The notes under the pieces: model-generated | Database searches by the model: none | What the model saw: the letters and a program-made list of their open reading frames with translations, nothing else | What the model was told of the DNA's origin: nothing | Made by a program: the position numbers and the translations under genes | Source: Nitrososphaerota archaeon | GTDB lineage: Archaea > Thermoproteota > Nitrososphaeria > Nitrososphaerales > JACQRY01 | Assembly: GCA_016184315.1 (NCBI GenBank) | Contig: JACPCU010000027.1 | Location: 1 to 64,000 of the forward strand | Direction of reading: 5' to 3' | DNA: 64,000 nt | Shown here: positions 33,792 through 42,026 of the stretch, piece by piece | How positions within the stretch are numbered: the first letter of the stretch is position 1 | How the letters are laid out: each line of letters opens with the position of its first letter

Positions 33792-34238
33792 CTACTTCTT
33801 TTCGAGTGCAGCTAGACTGGACTTGAGAGCCTGCAGAGTTTCGAGGCGGTTTTCATGAGCCTTCCTAGCCCGTCCCACCTCTTCCTTCAGTATTGGGGCT
33901 ACCGCATTGAAGATGTTTATCACGGTATCAGTCGGGTAGTCCTGCAGTTCGCGAACCTCGCTTCCCTTGCCAGACTTTACATGAAGTATCCCTGTTCGGT
34001 CAAAGACTACGCCGTCCTCTTCTGAAAGCTTCATCTGGGTTAGATGCTTGTACAGGGAAGACGGGATCCCTACGGACTCGACTTCAGCCTCCTTCATTAT
34101 CTTCTTGAACAGGTTTACAATCTCTACCTGAAGCTGTGCAATTACCTCCTTAGTTGCACCAATCTCCTCCACGTCTTCAACAGCTAACTTCAGATGCTGC
34201 ACCACGTTAACGAATGCGACCTCAGCCGTGGCGGTCAT
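33792..34238 (-). CDS. Coiled-coil protein of the MoxR-VWA cluster
   Basis: A 148-residue helical protein. The N-terminal half is amphipathic (HLKLAVEDVEEI, LQVEIVNLFKKI), and the C-terminal 45 residues form a coiled coil (KAHENRLETLQALKSSLAALEKK). I do not recognise a family. It is third in the leftward series after a MoxR-like ATPase and a VWA protein, 57 bases behind the latter. It is therefore probably an accessory or target protein of that complex. Confidence 0.6.
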   Translation of the reverse strand: MTATAEVAFVNVVQHLKLAVEDVEEIGATKEVIAQLQVEIVNLFKKIMKEAEVESVGIPSSLYKHLTQMKLSEEDGVVFDRTGILHVKSGKGSEVRELQDYPTDTVINIFNAVAPILKEEVGRARKAHENRLETLQALKSSLAALEKK

Positions 34239-34295
34239 TGGCCGTTGAACGTAGACGCTCCCTTAAATATCTGTCTGGGAACCGTCTGCCAAGTT

Positions 34296-36038
34296 CTACG
34301 ACCTGAAGTATTCAACGACCGCCTCGTCAGAGAAAGGCTTGTAGATGTCGCACTCGTAAACCTTGCCTCGAAGAGCGTCCTTGACCCCTTGGCCCAGCTC
34401 GTCCAGCCGTTCACCCACTATGAAGAACGAGAGGTTACCGTAGTTCAAGAGCTCGTTCAACACTCCTCCGATAGACTCATAGTCCATGATTCCCCCGTCA
34501 GTCAATATGAACGTGGTCTGTCTGCCTATCTCGTCAGCACTCGCAAGAGACGTGGCTAGGGCCTCAGCCATCGTCGATCGACCTGAAGGCTCGACGGCAG
34601 ACACCAAGTCTTGTAGAAGATCGTATCGGTTAGAAGCTATTCGAACTAGGTCAGGGTCCACCTGCGATGAGAAGGGGATGAAGCTAACGGTGTCATTCTT
34701 TCTTTTGGCGGCTTCGATCAGGAAGAACGCTATCTCTTGGCAGTAATGTATCTTACCACTGATAGCCATGGAGCCAGATACGTCCAAGAGTATAGCCATG
34801 TTCGACGCGTGTTTTCCAGAGACGAGCTCCCTTTTCCTCACAGCCAGAACTCCTGGCGCGAAGACTCCGTATATTCGGTAAGTGTCAGGTATTGAAAGCT
34901 CCTGAATGGGGTCTCCTAGGTTCCAGACTGTGGGAGGCGGATTGAAGCTTGTTCGTGTCCCACGCAGCTTTTCGGAGACATCTAGGTAGAGCTTTACGCC
35001 TCTGGAGGTTAGGCGAACCCGCACCAGCATTTGGATAAGACCCTTCACTTCCCTTTCGGTTAGCCTCATATGTCGCCCTTTGACTGCTCTCCACACATCC
35101 TGCATGTGTTTCTCACACTCAGCAAGCTCCATATCAATGAGTCGCGCGGAGGCTCTTGTCTCTAGATCTACCTGAAACTCTCCTAGGAGAGACCTTAGAC
35201 CCAGAATCTGTTTGACAGCCATGTTCTCAGGCAGCTGCGACAAACGTCTTAGCTGCTGGACACGGTCCTTCAAAAAGCCGTCCAGTCTTCCGATCATCCC
35301 CCTAGGCTCAATTGATGACGCGAGGTAGATGTGAGCCTGTGAAATGAATCTCTGAATATTTTTCATGGCGACATCCGCTGCCAGAATAGAGCGTAGGGCC
35401 TTTTCCAGCATGTCTGCGGACAGGATGTATGATGATCCCGTCTCCGAAATAGATCTGTCTTTGCCAGCTTTTACTGATGCAGACGTGGCAGATAGTAGGC
35501 TTGCGACCCGCTGCACTCTTTTTTCGTATTCAAAACCGGAGTCAAAGATTGTATGATAGATCCTGGAGGCTAGATCCGACAGCCCGACTTCAGAGCCGTG
35601 GACGATTGCCCTGAAAATCTCGGTGAAAACCATAGATTTATGATCCAACGATTCTAATTCATCGATGGCGTTTTCCAAGTATTGACGATATAACCGCGGG
35701 TAGCTAGTCAACAGTTCTTTGTGTACCATGGTGTCTGAGACTAGGCTCATGACATTCAGCGGCTCTGGATGCCCTCCAGCCCAAGCAGCGTAGGCCCAGC
35801 TCACCAGCTTATCTTCTTCCCCGGGGAACCGAAGCCTATGGGCGCACTCATGTAGAACCAATCCGCGCAGTATGTCAGTGTCTCTCTCAAGGTCCCCTTT
35901 CAGAAGCGTTATTGTGTCCCATCGCATCGGATCTGGGAGATCATCGCCTATCATCAGTTTTAGCTCGAAGCGTGACTTTTTGGCCTGTTCTTGGAAGACT
36001 TCCGTAACGGCAGCTGTTGGGTCGGTCATCTTGATCAA
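34296..36038 (-). CDS. VWA-domain protein with an N-terminal zincin-like motif
   Basis: A 580-residue protein. Near the N-terminus GLVLHECAHRLRF gives an HExxH site (His63, Glu64, His67), with further His and Asp residues at about 100-106. A long helical region follows, then a C-terminal VWA domain with a complete MIDAS (ILLDVSGSMAIS, Asp419-Ser423; later FILTDGG). This resembles the DUF2201-like combination of a metallopeptidase-like domain with VWA. Its start overlaps the MoxR-like gene by 4 bases. MoxR/VWA pairs act as chaperone or metal-insertion machines; the client here is unknown. Confidence 0.82.
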   Translation of the reverse strand: MIKMTDPTAAVTEVFQEQAKKSRFELKLMIGDDLPDPMRWDTITLLKGDLERDTDILRGLVLHECAHRLRFPGEEDKLVSWAYAAWAGGHPEPLNVMSLVSDTMVHKELLTSYPRLYRQYLENAIDELESLDHKSMVFTEIFRAIVHGSEVGLSDLASRIYHTIFDSGFEYEKRVQRVASLLSATSASVKAGKDRSISETGSSYILSADMLEKALRSILAADVAMKNIQRFISQAHIYLASSIEPRGMIGRLDGFLKDRVQQLRRLSQLPENMAVKQILGLRSLLGEFQVDLETRASARLIDMELAECEKHMQDVWRAVKGRHMRLTEREVKGLIQMLVRVRLTSRGVKLYLDVSEKLRGTRTSFNPPPTVWNLGDPIQELSIPDTYRIYGVFAPGVLAVRKRELVSGKHASNMAILLDVSGSMAISGKIHYCQEIAFFLIEAAKRKNDTVSFIPFSSQVDPDLVRIASNRYDLLQDLVSAVEPSGRSTMAEALATSLASADEIGRQTTFILTDGGIMDYESIGGVLNELLNYGNLSFFIVGERLDELGQGVKDALRGKVYECDIYKPFSDEAVVEYFRS

Positions 36039-37246
36039 GCATGTTGCCGCTCTTGCTTAGCCGCGTCAGGATTCATAGCCCATTTTTGGAGGGCTACTAT
36101 CGCTACATCGGCAGGGTTTGACAGTTTTTTTAAGGCTTCTCCGTCACCGTTCAGAGTGGACTGAAAAGAGGTCATGGCTTCTGACCAGAGAGTCTCCTTG
36201 CTTTCAAGCGCCTCATTCAGGCTTCCGATGACCCAGTCGGCTTCGTTGACGAACTTCTCGAAGTTCCTCTGCTTGAGCTCAAGCCTATGAGGAAGGATGT
36301 AGACAAGGTTTCTCCTTATGTCTGCGCGCGTTACGCTCTCTCTTCCTTCAAGCCAAGCGTTGGCCTTCGCGATCTTGATGGCCGACTCTGTCCACCTGTG
36401 ACCCAACGGCCTCTCGAGCTGGCTGCAAATGTCGCCGTTGTATCTGCAACCGTCGCAGATGAGCCTGTACCTAGGTGAGCTTATGGACCTGTCAGCCCTT
36501 ATGCACTCCCTGACAAGCATGGCTATCATCGAGGATGATAGCATAACATCGTCGCTGACACCAATCTTCTCAACATCGGCCCAGATTTCCTGCATCTGCT
36601 CTGTGCTCAGAGCGTGATCCACCAATGTCCGCAGGTCCTCCACGTGCCTCTCCTTGTACTTCACTTTGAGAAGTTCTTGAGTCTCCTTCATGCCCAGATA
36701 ACGAATATTCAGGAAATAGTCGATCCTGTCGAGCAAAGCCTTCACCAAACCCACTGTTCCGATATCATGCGGATTCTGGTCAAGGAAGCACACATAGTCA
36801 GGAGTCTCCGCCGCAGTATCACTGAAGTGAACAGTCTTGTCGGCGAAGAGGATGAGCAGTGAATTCTGGCATTGAACGTTCAGCCTTTGAATCTCGTTCA
36901 GATACTTGAAGGGAGCGGTGATGAGGGGCCTAGGCGCAACAGCGCCCACCTTGGCGTGCAGGAACTTATCGATATCAAGGTTCCAAAGTATATCAAATGT
37001 TGTCAGCTCCTGATGGCATCGAACCAGTCCGACGCTGTTACCGAAGAACATCTTCGCCGCCATTTCAACAAAAGTGTTCTTACCCGAACCGTATCCGCCC
37101 GATAACAGGGTCTTGGAGTTCCTAGCGACCAAGGCGCAGCTCAATATCCGCCGCGTTTCTGCATCTGTCAGGAACAAGGAGAAGAGCTTGTCAAGGCCCT
37201 CTAGGAATTCCTTACGATGCACAAACGTGGGCCCTGAAGAAGCCAA
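36035..37246 (-). CDS. MoxR-like AAA+ ATPase with altered Walker motifs
   Basis: A 403-residue AAA+ protein. Walker A reads GGYGSGKN (50-57) with Asn in place of the usual Ser/Thr, and Walker B reads KYLNEIQRL with Asn117 instead of Asp before Glu118. Sensor 1 (FLDQNPHDIG) and the arginine-finger region (ALLDRIDYF) look normal and match MoxR. The C-terminal lid carries Cys residues (ICDGCRYNGDIC) that could bind metal. It is the first gene of the cluster with the VWA protein. The changed residues may slow or abolish hydrolysis while keeping nucleotide binding. Confidence 0.84.
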   Translation of the reverse strand: MASSGPTFVHRKEFLEGLDKLFSLFLTDAETRRILSCALVARNSKTLLSGGYGSGKNTFVEMAAKMFFGNSVGLVRCHQELTTFDILWNLDIDKFLHAKVGAVAPRPLITAPFKYLNEIQRLNVQCQNSLLILFADKTVHFSDTAAETPDYVCFLDQNPHDIGTVGLVKALLDRIDYFLNIRYLGMKETQELLKVKYKERHVEDLRTLVDHALSTEQMQEIWADVEKIGVSDDVMLSSSMIAMLVRECIRADRSISSPRYRLICDGCRYNGDICSQLERPLGHRWTESAIKIAKANAWLEGRESVTRADIRRNLVYILPHRLELKQRNFEKFVNEADWVIGSLNEALESKETLWSEAMTSFQSTLNGDGEALKKLSNPADVAIVALQKWAMNPDAAKQERQHA

Positions 37247-37431
37247 GGAGCATGGCTATGCGCAGGGGTTGCCAATAACGTTTTGGGCCAAGGTTACCTG
37301 AATCCTTCATGCCCAGTTTTCGGTTCCAGATCTGGTGTCACAGCCAGATAGCTTGTCTGTATACTAAGCTACACCTGACCGCCTTAATAGCGTATTAGCG
37401 ACACGCGGAGGTCGCAACAAGGTGCAGGCCA

Positions 37432-37773
37432 ATGTCGTCAAAGAACTCGGCAAAGATTGAGGTGGAAAGAACACTGTTCTCCAGCATCAATTTCGCTCCG
37501 GACTCTGACAGGCCGTGGGGGAGAGGGATACGCATAGGAGCTCCCGGATTGCTTTCGAGAAACCCTTCACCCAGCAAGAGTACGACCGTTAGGTATGTCT
37601 ACCGCCTTTTAAGATCCCAGCAAGGCGTAGACCAGAGACAGCTCACAGAATCCTCTGGGCTTCCGAGTACGACTATAGAGGCGGCGCTGGATTTTCTTAA
37701 GGAGCAGGGGTTTGTTCAAGAAGTGTCAGATTCTCCAAATGCTGCTCAAAAGAAGTATAGCTCCAGATACTAA
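37432..37773 (+). CDS. Winged-helix transcriptional regulator
   Basis: A 113-residue protein with a clear winged helix in its C-terminal half: VRYVYRLLRSQQGVDQRQL, then SSGLPSTTIEAALDFLKEQ, then GFVQEV, as in MarR/ArsR-like archaeal regulators. The N-terminal 45 residues are low in structure and may be partly untranslated. It stands alone between the MoxR cluster and the KaiC-like gene. Target unknown. Confidence 0.7.
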   Translation: MSSKNSAKIEVERTLFSSINFAPDSDRPWGRGIRIGAPGLLSRNPSPSKSTTVRYVYRLLRSQQGVDQRQLTESSGLPSTTIEAALDFLKEQGFVQEVSDSPNAAQKKYSSRY

Positions 37774-37906
37774 TCAGAACCAACCTATACATCCTGAATT
37801 ACTCATATACGGTATTGTATTGAAGCCGTGGGAGAAGAATACCTTGTTTCTTTGGTTGCAAGCTGGTTCATGTCGCAGGATTTGTTTTGTGGCTGCTGTG
37901 TTGGTG

Positions 37907-38635
37907 TCACACTGAGAACCCGTCTGCAGAGATAGTGTAACCCAGGTTCCGAATCGCAGGAGGCAGCCTTCTCATCTTGGTGACCCTCAGAACACCGTCC
38001 GGAACCATTCTCTGCGACGGTGCCTCATCCAGCTTGAACTCAATGACTCCGTCCACAAGGTTTGTCAAAATAGGCAGAGCGTCAAGGTCGTATATTCCCG
38101 AAATAGACACGACAAAGTGGATGCCACCGTAGACTCGGGTGGCCATAGTTAGAACCTCGATGAAGTACGCTATGTCCTTCAAGTCGTGCATGAAGTAGAC
38201 ACTTGACAAGGAGTCTAGAATAATCCATCTGCCCTCAGCCATCATTTTAAGTGCGTCTGAGTGAAGACGATCTAGGACTGAGAATGCTTGCTGAGTGGGC
38301 ATTTGTGACCCGGGCTTTGTCTGCGTGCCACGATGCCTGAGACTGTAGAGATCCCCGAAGACCCAACGGCCATCCTGCACCAAGGGTTCCAAGGTCCAGC
38401 CGTGGACAGCCATGTCCTCCTCAACATCCTTTGAACTTCTCTCCACTGTAAGATACCCGATTTTGCCCCCTGAAACTGCTCGGTTGTAGAGGATTTGCTG
38501 AACGAGGGTTCTGCTGCCTGACGCTGATGAGCCGTGAACTACGACGATGCTCATATCGGGTATTCCTCCGCCGAGAAGAGTGTCGAACCTAGCCATGCCA
38601 GTTGGATGCGTATTCGGCGTGTACTTGGAGGGCAA
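37907..38635 (-). CDS. KaiC/RecA-like protein with degenerate Walker A
   Basis: A 242-residue single-domain protein of the KaiC/ArlH-like RecA superfamily. It has the entry PTGMARFDTLLGGGIP and a P-loop region VVVHGSSASGSRTLVQQ (35-43) lacking the conserved GKT/S lysine. IGYLTVERSSKDVEEDM follows, and a Walker B-like WIILDSLSSVY with Asp141. Relatives sense ATP and regulate signalling or motility. The missing Lys suggests weak or no ATP hydrolysis. Confidence 0.8.
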   Translation of the reverse strand: MPSKYTPNTHPTGMARFDTLLGGGIPDMSIVVVHGSSASGSRTLVQQILYNRAVSGGKIGYLTVERSSKDVEEDMAVHGWTLEPLVQDGRWVFGDLYSLRHRGTQTKPGSQMPTQQAFSVLDRLHSDALKMMAEGRWIILDSLSSVYFMHDLKDIAYFIEVLTMATRVYGGIHFVVSISGIYDLDALPILTNLVDGVIEFKLDEAPSQRMVPDGVLRVTKMRRLPPAIRNLGYTISADGFSV

Positions 38636-39046
38636 ATACCATCCCTAAGCCTACCGCGTCCAACCGTATTCAACCTATTTGTGTCTTGTAGCTCAAAGAT
38701 GGGGTTCAACCCTAGTCCCCTTGTTCAACCTAGTCCTCAACGACTGCAACATAACTCACGGAGAAGAATTTGATGGGAAATACGACAATCCAGTGACAGT
38801 TAGAAAAGGCCGTGAAAGAAATGATGGGGGGAGAAGGCGCAAGTCTACCTGAATGGTGTCCATACACTCATAAACACTACCATAGCTAAGAAACCACATC
38901 TGTCTTAAGGCCGAGCTGCGAATCAGGCGAAGGAGCAGAGCCCTGCCTTCTGTGCAAGCGTGAAACCGCCAAACCGTAGCAGAAAACTTTCCGCATACCA
39001 AGCTCGCACATTACGTACGCGTCTCCATACCAACCCAAGAAGGAAG
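38636..39046 (+). other. Intergenic stretch downstream of the RNase P RNA
   Basis: About 410 bases with no recognisable gene. Frames that overlap here and in the adjoining RNA gene are shadows caused by GC-rich structure. Confidence 0.5.
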
Positions 39047-39344
39047 GAGGCACGTGTCGGCCGTAACCCTCCTTCTGTTCTAAGCGGGATTTCGCTATGC
39101 GGCCTACCCGGACCTCAGGCAGAAATTCACAGGCCCCTGTTTGGCCTTGCTCCGCGCGGGTCAACCGTTTCACTCCCACACCGGAAACCTCAGAGTTGCC
39201 CCATCACTGTGCACCCCGGTTAGGATATCGTTTCTGTTTTGTTGCCAGCGGTCTCCCGCCACGCCTCTCGGCGCCACGCCTCCGCCCGGAGAGAGGAGTT
39301 TCCTCAGGAGTAGCCCCGAGACCCGCCCTTCCGACTCGTGCCCC
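39047..39344 (-). ncRNA. rnpB: RNase P RNA
   Basis: The minus strand holds the conserved RNase P RNA elements in order: GAGGAAACTCC near the 5' end, GCAACAAAACAGAAAC, CGGAGCAAGGCCAAACAGGGG, GTCCGGGTAGGCCGC and AGAACAGAAGG...TTACGG near the 3' end. The two ends pair as helix P1 (GGGGCACGAGTCGG with CCGACACGTGCC), which sets the limits at about 39344 and 39047 and gives about 298 bases. This RNA cleaves the 5' leaders of pre-tRNAs. Its putative TATA lies about 25 bases before the 5' end within the mirrored promoter at 39363-39399. Confidence 0.94.
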
Positions 39345-39362
39345 AATATCTTAGCGTGGAAG

Positions 39363-39399
39363 CTTAGTTAAAAACGCTGTCTCGTAAAACTTAACTAAG
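39363..39399. promoter_or_regulatory. Mirrored promoter between rnpB and the dehydrogenase gene
   Basis: CTTAGTTAA (39363-39371) and its exact reverse complement TTAACTAAG (39391-39399) flank 19 bases. Each arm is AT-rich and lies about 25-30 bases before the expected RNA start on its side: the 5' end of rnpB near 39344 leftward, and the gene at 39430 rightward. It is likely a divergent pair of TATA elements, possibly also a binding site for one regulator. Confidence 0.65.
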
Positions 39400-39429
39400 A
39401 GCCCTGAAAGACCGCTCTTCGAGATTACT

Positions 39430-40458
39430 TTGGTTAAGCAGGTTGCATTGATCAGGGGAGACGGAACCGGCCCGGAGCTTGTTGACGCTATGCTTACGGT
39501 TCTAGAGGCTGCTGGTACACGTCTGAAGCTTGTTCCGTGTGACGCTGGAATGGAGTGGTGGGAGAAGAATGGAGGAGACTCCTTTATTCCGCCGGAAACT
39601 TGGAAGCTGTTGGAGAACTCTATTGCGTGTTACAAGGGTCCTACTACGACGCTTCCTATACCTGGCACGCCTAGGAGCGTCGCGGTGAGCATTAGGCAGA
39701 AGTTCGGTCTCTATGCTAATGTTAGGCCGATTAAGACTCTGCCGAATATGAAGGGTCCTCTGGGTGACGTGGATTTTGTCTGTGTGAGGGAGGCTACGGA
39801 GGGTCTTTACAGCGGCATCGAGTACCGGTTGACTGATGATGTGGCTATAGCTATAAGGAAGATCACTAAGACGGGTAGTGAGCGTGCAGCTGAGTATGCG
39901 TTTAAGCTGGCTGAGGACAAGGGGTGGAAGAAGGTTGTCGCCATCGGGAAGGGCAACATCCTGAAGATTACTGATGGCTTGTTCATGGACGGTGTGAGGG
40001 CGGCTGCTAAGAGGCATCCTAAGATCGAACTTGAAGACTACTTTATTGACAACTTTGCTCAACAGTTGGTTAAGAACCCGCAGCGCTTCGACCAGAACAT
40101 TGTGTTGAGTACTAACTTGTTCATGGATGTCTTATCCGAGGAGGCTTCGGGTCTTGTGGGAAGCATAGGGTGCATATATTCAGCCAACTTGGGCGACAAT
40201 TACGCGATGTTCGAGCCTGCCCATGGGAGCACCCCGAAGTATAAGGGTCAGAACAAGGTGAACCCCACGGCGACGATCCTGTCAGGAGCATGGATGCTCG
40301 AATACGCGGGGGAGAAGAAGGAGGCTAAGGCTATCTTCGACGCAACCTTCAAGATCATAGCTGAAGGCGAGCGGGTCACATACGACTTGGGTGGAAACGC
40401 TAAGACCCCCGAGATGGCCGAGGCTATCGCAGCTGAGGTCAAGAAGAAGCTTCGCTAA
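39430..40458 (+). CDS. NAD-dependent isocitrate/isopropylmalate-type dehydrogenase
   Basis: A 342-residue beta-decarboxylating dehydrogenase: LIRGDGTGPELV at the N-terminus, the substrate loop PGTPRSVAVSIRQKFGLYANVRPIKTL (Arg residues binding the acid), REATEGLYSG, the Tyr/Lys catalytic pair region, and GDNYAMFEPAHGSTPKYKGQ for NAD. The Ser-containing substrate loop and single-domain length fit NAD-isocitrate or homoisocitrate/isopropylmalate dehydrogenases. I favour isocitrate dehydrogenase but cannot exclude the relatives. The start is TTG at 39430. It faces the membrane gene at 40.5 kb convergently, overlapping by 4 bases. Confidence 0.88.
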   Translation: MVKQVALIRGDGTGPELVDAMLTVLEAAGTRLKLVPCDAGMEWWEKNGGDSFIPPETWKLLENSIACYKGPTTTLPIPGTPRSVAVSIRQKFGLYANVRPIKTLPNMKGPLGDVDFVCVREATEGLYSGIEYRLTDDVAIAIRKITKTGSERAAEYAFKLAEDKGWKKVVAIGKGNILKITDGLFMDGVRAAAKRHPKIELEDYFIDNFAQQLVKNPQRFDQNIVLSTNLFMDVLSEEASGLVGSIGCIYSANLGDNYAMFEPAHGSTPKYKGQNKVNPTATILSGAWMLEYAGEKKEAKAIFDATFKIIAEGERVTYDLGGNAKTPEMAEAIAAEVKKKLR

Positions 40459-41303
40459 AGCGGGATTCGGCGCATACGCCTCAGCGCCTTGATCAGGCTT
40501 GCACCCACAACCATAGCTGCTAATGCAGTAGCCAGTCTCTCTATTGGGTAGAGCCAGAAGATCACCTGCCACCTCAAAGCGAATGCTGCAGCATCCATAG
40601 TCCTCGACACCACTCCGTAGACCCATTCGAAGACAAGTCCGCCGACCAAATGCTGGAGCAAAGTGCCTATCAGTGAAAAGATGAACAGTCCTTTCACAAG
40701 GCTCTGGGCTGAGCCTTCCTGAACCCATTTAGACGCTTTTGCTCCCAGAGGCGAAGCCAGCACAGCTATCCCCGCTGCGTGAAGCCATGAAAACGGGAGT
40801 AGCAGATCAGAGGAGACAAAGGGAACCCTGACGAAGGTTAGGGTAAAGGGGCTTATGGTGTAGAGCACCAACACAATCATGTTGAAGGCTAGCACCAGTA
40901 TCCTTCTACCCTTCATCAGCATACCTACTGCCAAAGTGTTGGACACCGCGGGTAGAAAATCTAAGCCAAGGAAGATCATAGGTCTGCCCAAAGCCACAGA
41001 GAGAAAGGTTCCCAGTAACACGCTTGCGCCGCCTACATACGGTCCTAGGATTACGCCGTAGACTGGGGCCAGAATGTCAGATGCGGGGAAAGTGGCTCCG
41101 GCTACGCCTAGGAGAGGATAGAGAGGGACAAGTCTGAGGATAGCGTAGAGGGTTGCGAAGATTGATGTCAAGGCTATCTTCTGCAGGCTTTTCCTTTCTT
41201 CGCGGTTCTTCTTCGGAGACTCCGATGTGGAACCTGTTGTTGGATCTCCGGTGTTCATCTGCTCATCTCTGTAGGTAAGCTGGTGGCGTGGGCGTTTTGG
41301 CAA
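40455..41303 (-). CDS. ECF-transporter S-component-like membrane protein
   Basis: A 282-residue protein with a hydrophilic 40-residue N-terminus and about six to eight hydrophobic segments. The stretch IALTSIFATLYAILRLVP followed by DILAPVYGVILGPYVGGASVLLGTFL resembles the substrate-binding S components of energy-coupling-factor vitamin transporters. No EcfA/EcfT genes are adjacent, so any such module would be encoded elsewhere. The substrate is unknown. An internal ATG about 15 codons in is an alternative start. Confidence 0.65.
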   Translation of the reverse strand: MPKRPRHQLTYRDEQMNTGDPTTGSTSESPKKNREERKSLQKIALTSIFATLYAILRLVPLYPLLGVAGATFPASDILAPVYGVILGPYVGGASVLLGTFLSVALGRPMIFLGLDFLPAVSNTLAVGMLMKGRRILVLAFNMIVLVLYTISPFTLTFVRVPFVSSDLLLPFSWLHAAGIAVLASPLGAKASKWVQEGSAQSLVKGLFIFSLIGTLLQHLVGGLVFEWVYGVVSRTMDAAAFALRWQVIFWLYPIERLATALAAMVVGASLIKALRRMRRIPL

Positions 41304-41417
41304 ACATATCTAATGTTTCCTGTAGCAAGATACGTGATCGTTTAGGGTAGGATTTAGCCGACGCGGAAACAAAGTATAGTCAAACTTAAAACGCATGGCT
41401 CTGCAAGGAAGATCCTT

Positions 41418-42005
41418 ATGAGCTTCACCGAGGAGGAAGTCAGGCGCGCCGCTGAGCTCAAGCAGTGGGCGGAAGGGAGAATAGCGGAGATGCAGTCAGA
41501 GATCGATAAGCTCAAGGAAACCCTTTTCGTGGTTGACGCTGTTCTCCGGAAAACCAGCTTCAAGACTGCTTCCGAGCTGCGGCCATCTCCTCCTGAGCGT
41601 GCGGCGCCGCAGCCTGCTCAGCCTCCTCAGAAGGTAGCTGCTGCAGAGTTCAAGGAGGTGAGGCCCATTAAGAGGAGCAGCGACGGTAAGATCTTGGCTA
41701 ATGTGTATGTTTCTGAGGGTGAGGCAGCTATTATTCCTGCGAGTGATATTCGTCTTTCTGCTTCTACTCCGCCCTTCAAAGCCTTCTTTGTGGGTCGTAT
41801 CATTGAGGGTATGAAGGTCAAGGATCAGCAGGAAGTTAGCAGAGGATCTATTCGGGAGGATCAGGTCATCTACTGCCAGGTGGATGAGGAGAATGGCATG
41901 ATATCTAAGGTGATGATCAAGAATTACCGTGACAAGAATAGGTTGAATGAGATTGTTAATTCTGTTGCTTGGACTTTCACGAGGATGCTTGAGAAGAAGT
42001 CTTGA
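41418..42005 (+). CDS. Conserved archaeal hypothetical protein upstream of guaA
   Basis: A 195-residue protein in three parts: an N-terminal coiled coil (EEVRRAAELKQWAEGRIAEMQ, to about residue 45), a Pro/Ala-rich linker (56-75) and a C-terminal alpha/beta domain (VRPIKRSSDGKILANVYVSEGEAAI to the end). I do not know its function. ATG start with AGGAAGATC upstream. It is 21 bases from the GMP synthase gene, so the two may be co-transcribed. Confidence 0.75.
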   Translation: MSFTEEEVRRAAELKQWAEGRIAEMQSEIDKLKETLFVVDAVLRKTSFKTASELRPSPPERAAPQPAQPPQKVAAAEFKEVRPIKRSSDGKILANVYVSEGEAAIIPASDIRLSASTPPFKAFFVGRIIEGMKVKDQQEVSRGSIREDQVIYCQVDEENGMISKVMIKNYRDKNRLNEIVNSVAWTFTRMLEKKS

Positions 42006-42026
42006 TTCTTCGAACCTAGGATCTGT

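Noticed and set aside
38886-39371. Several overlapping open frames on both strands
   Set aside because: They fall in and next to the RNase P RNA gene and reflect its GC-rich structure; none has protein-like conservation.
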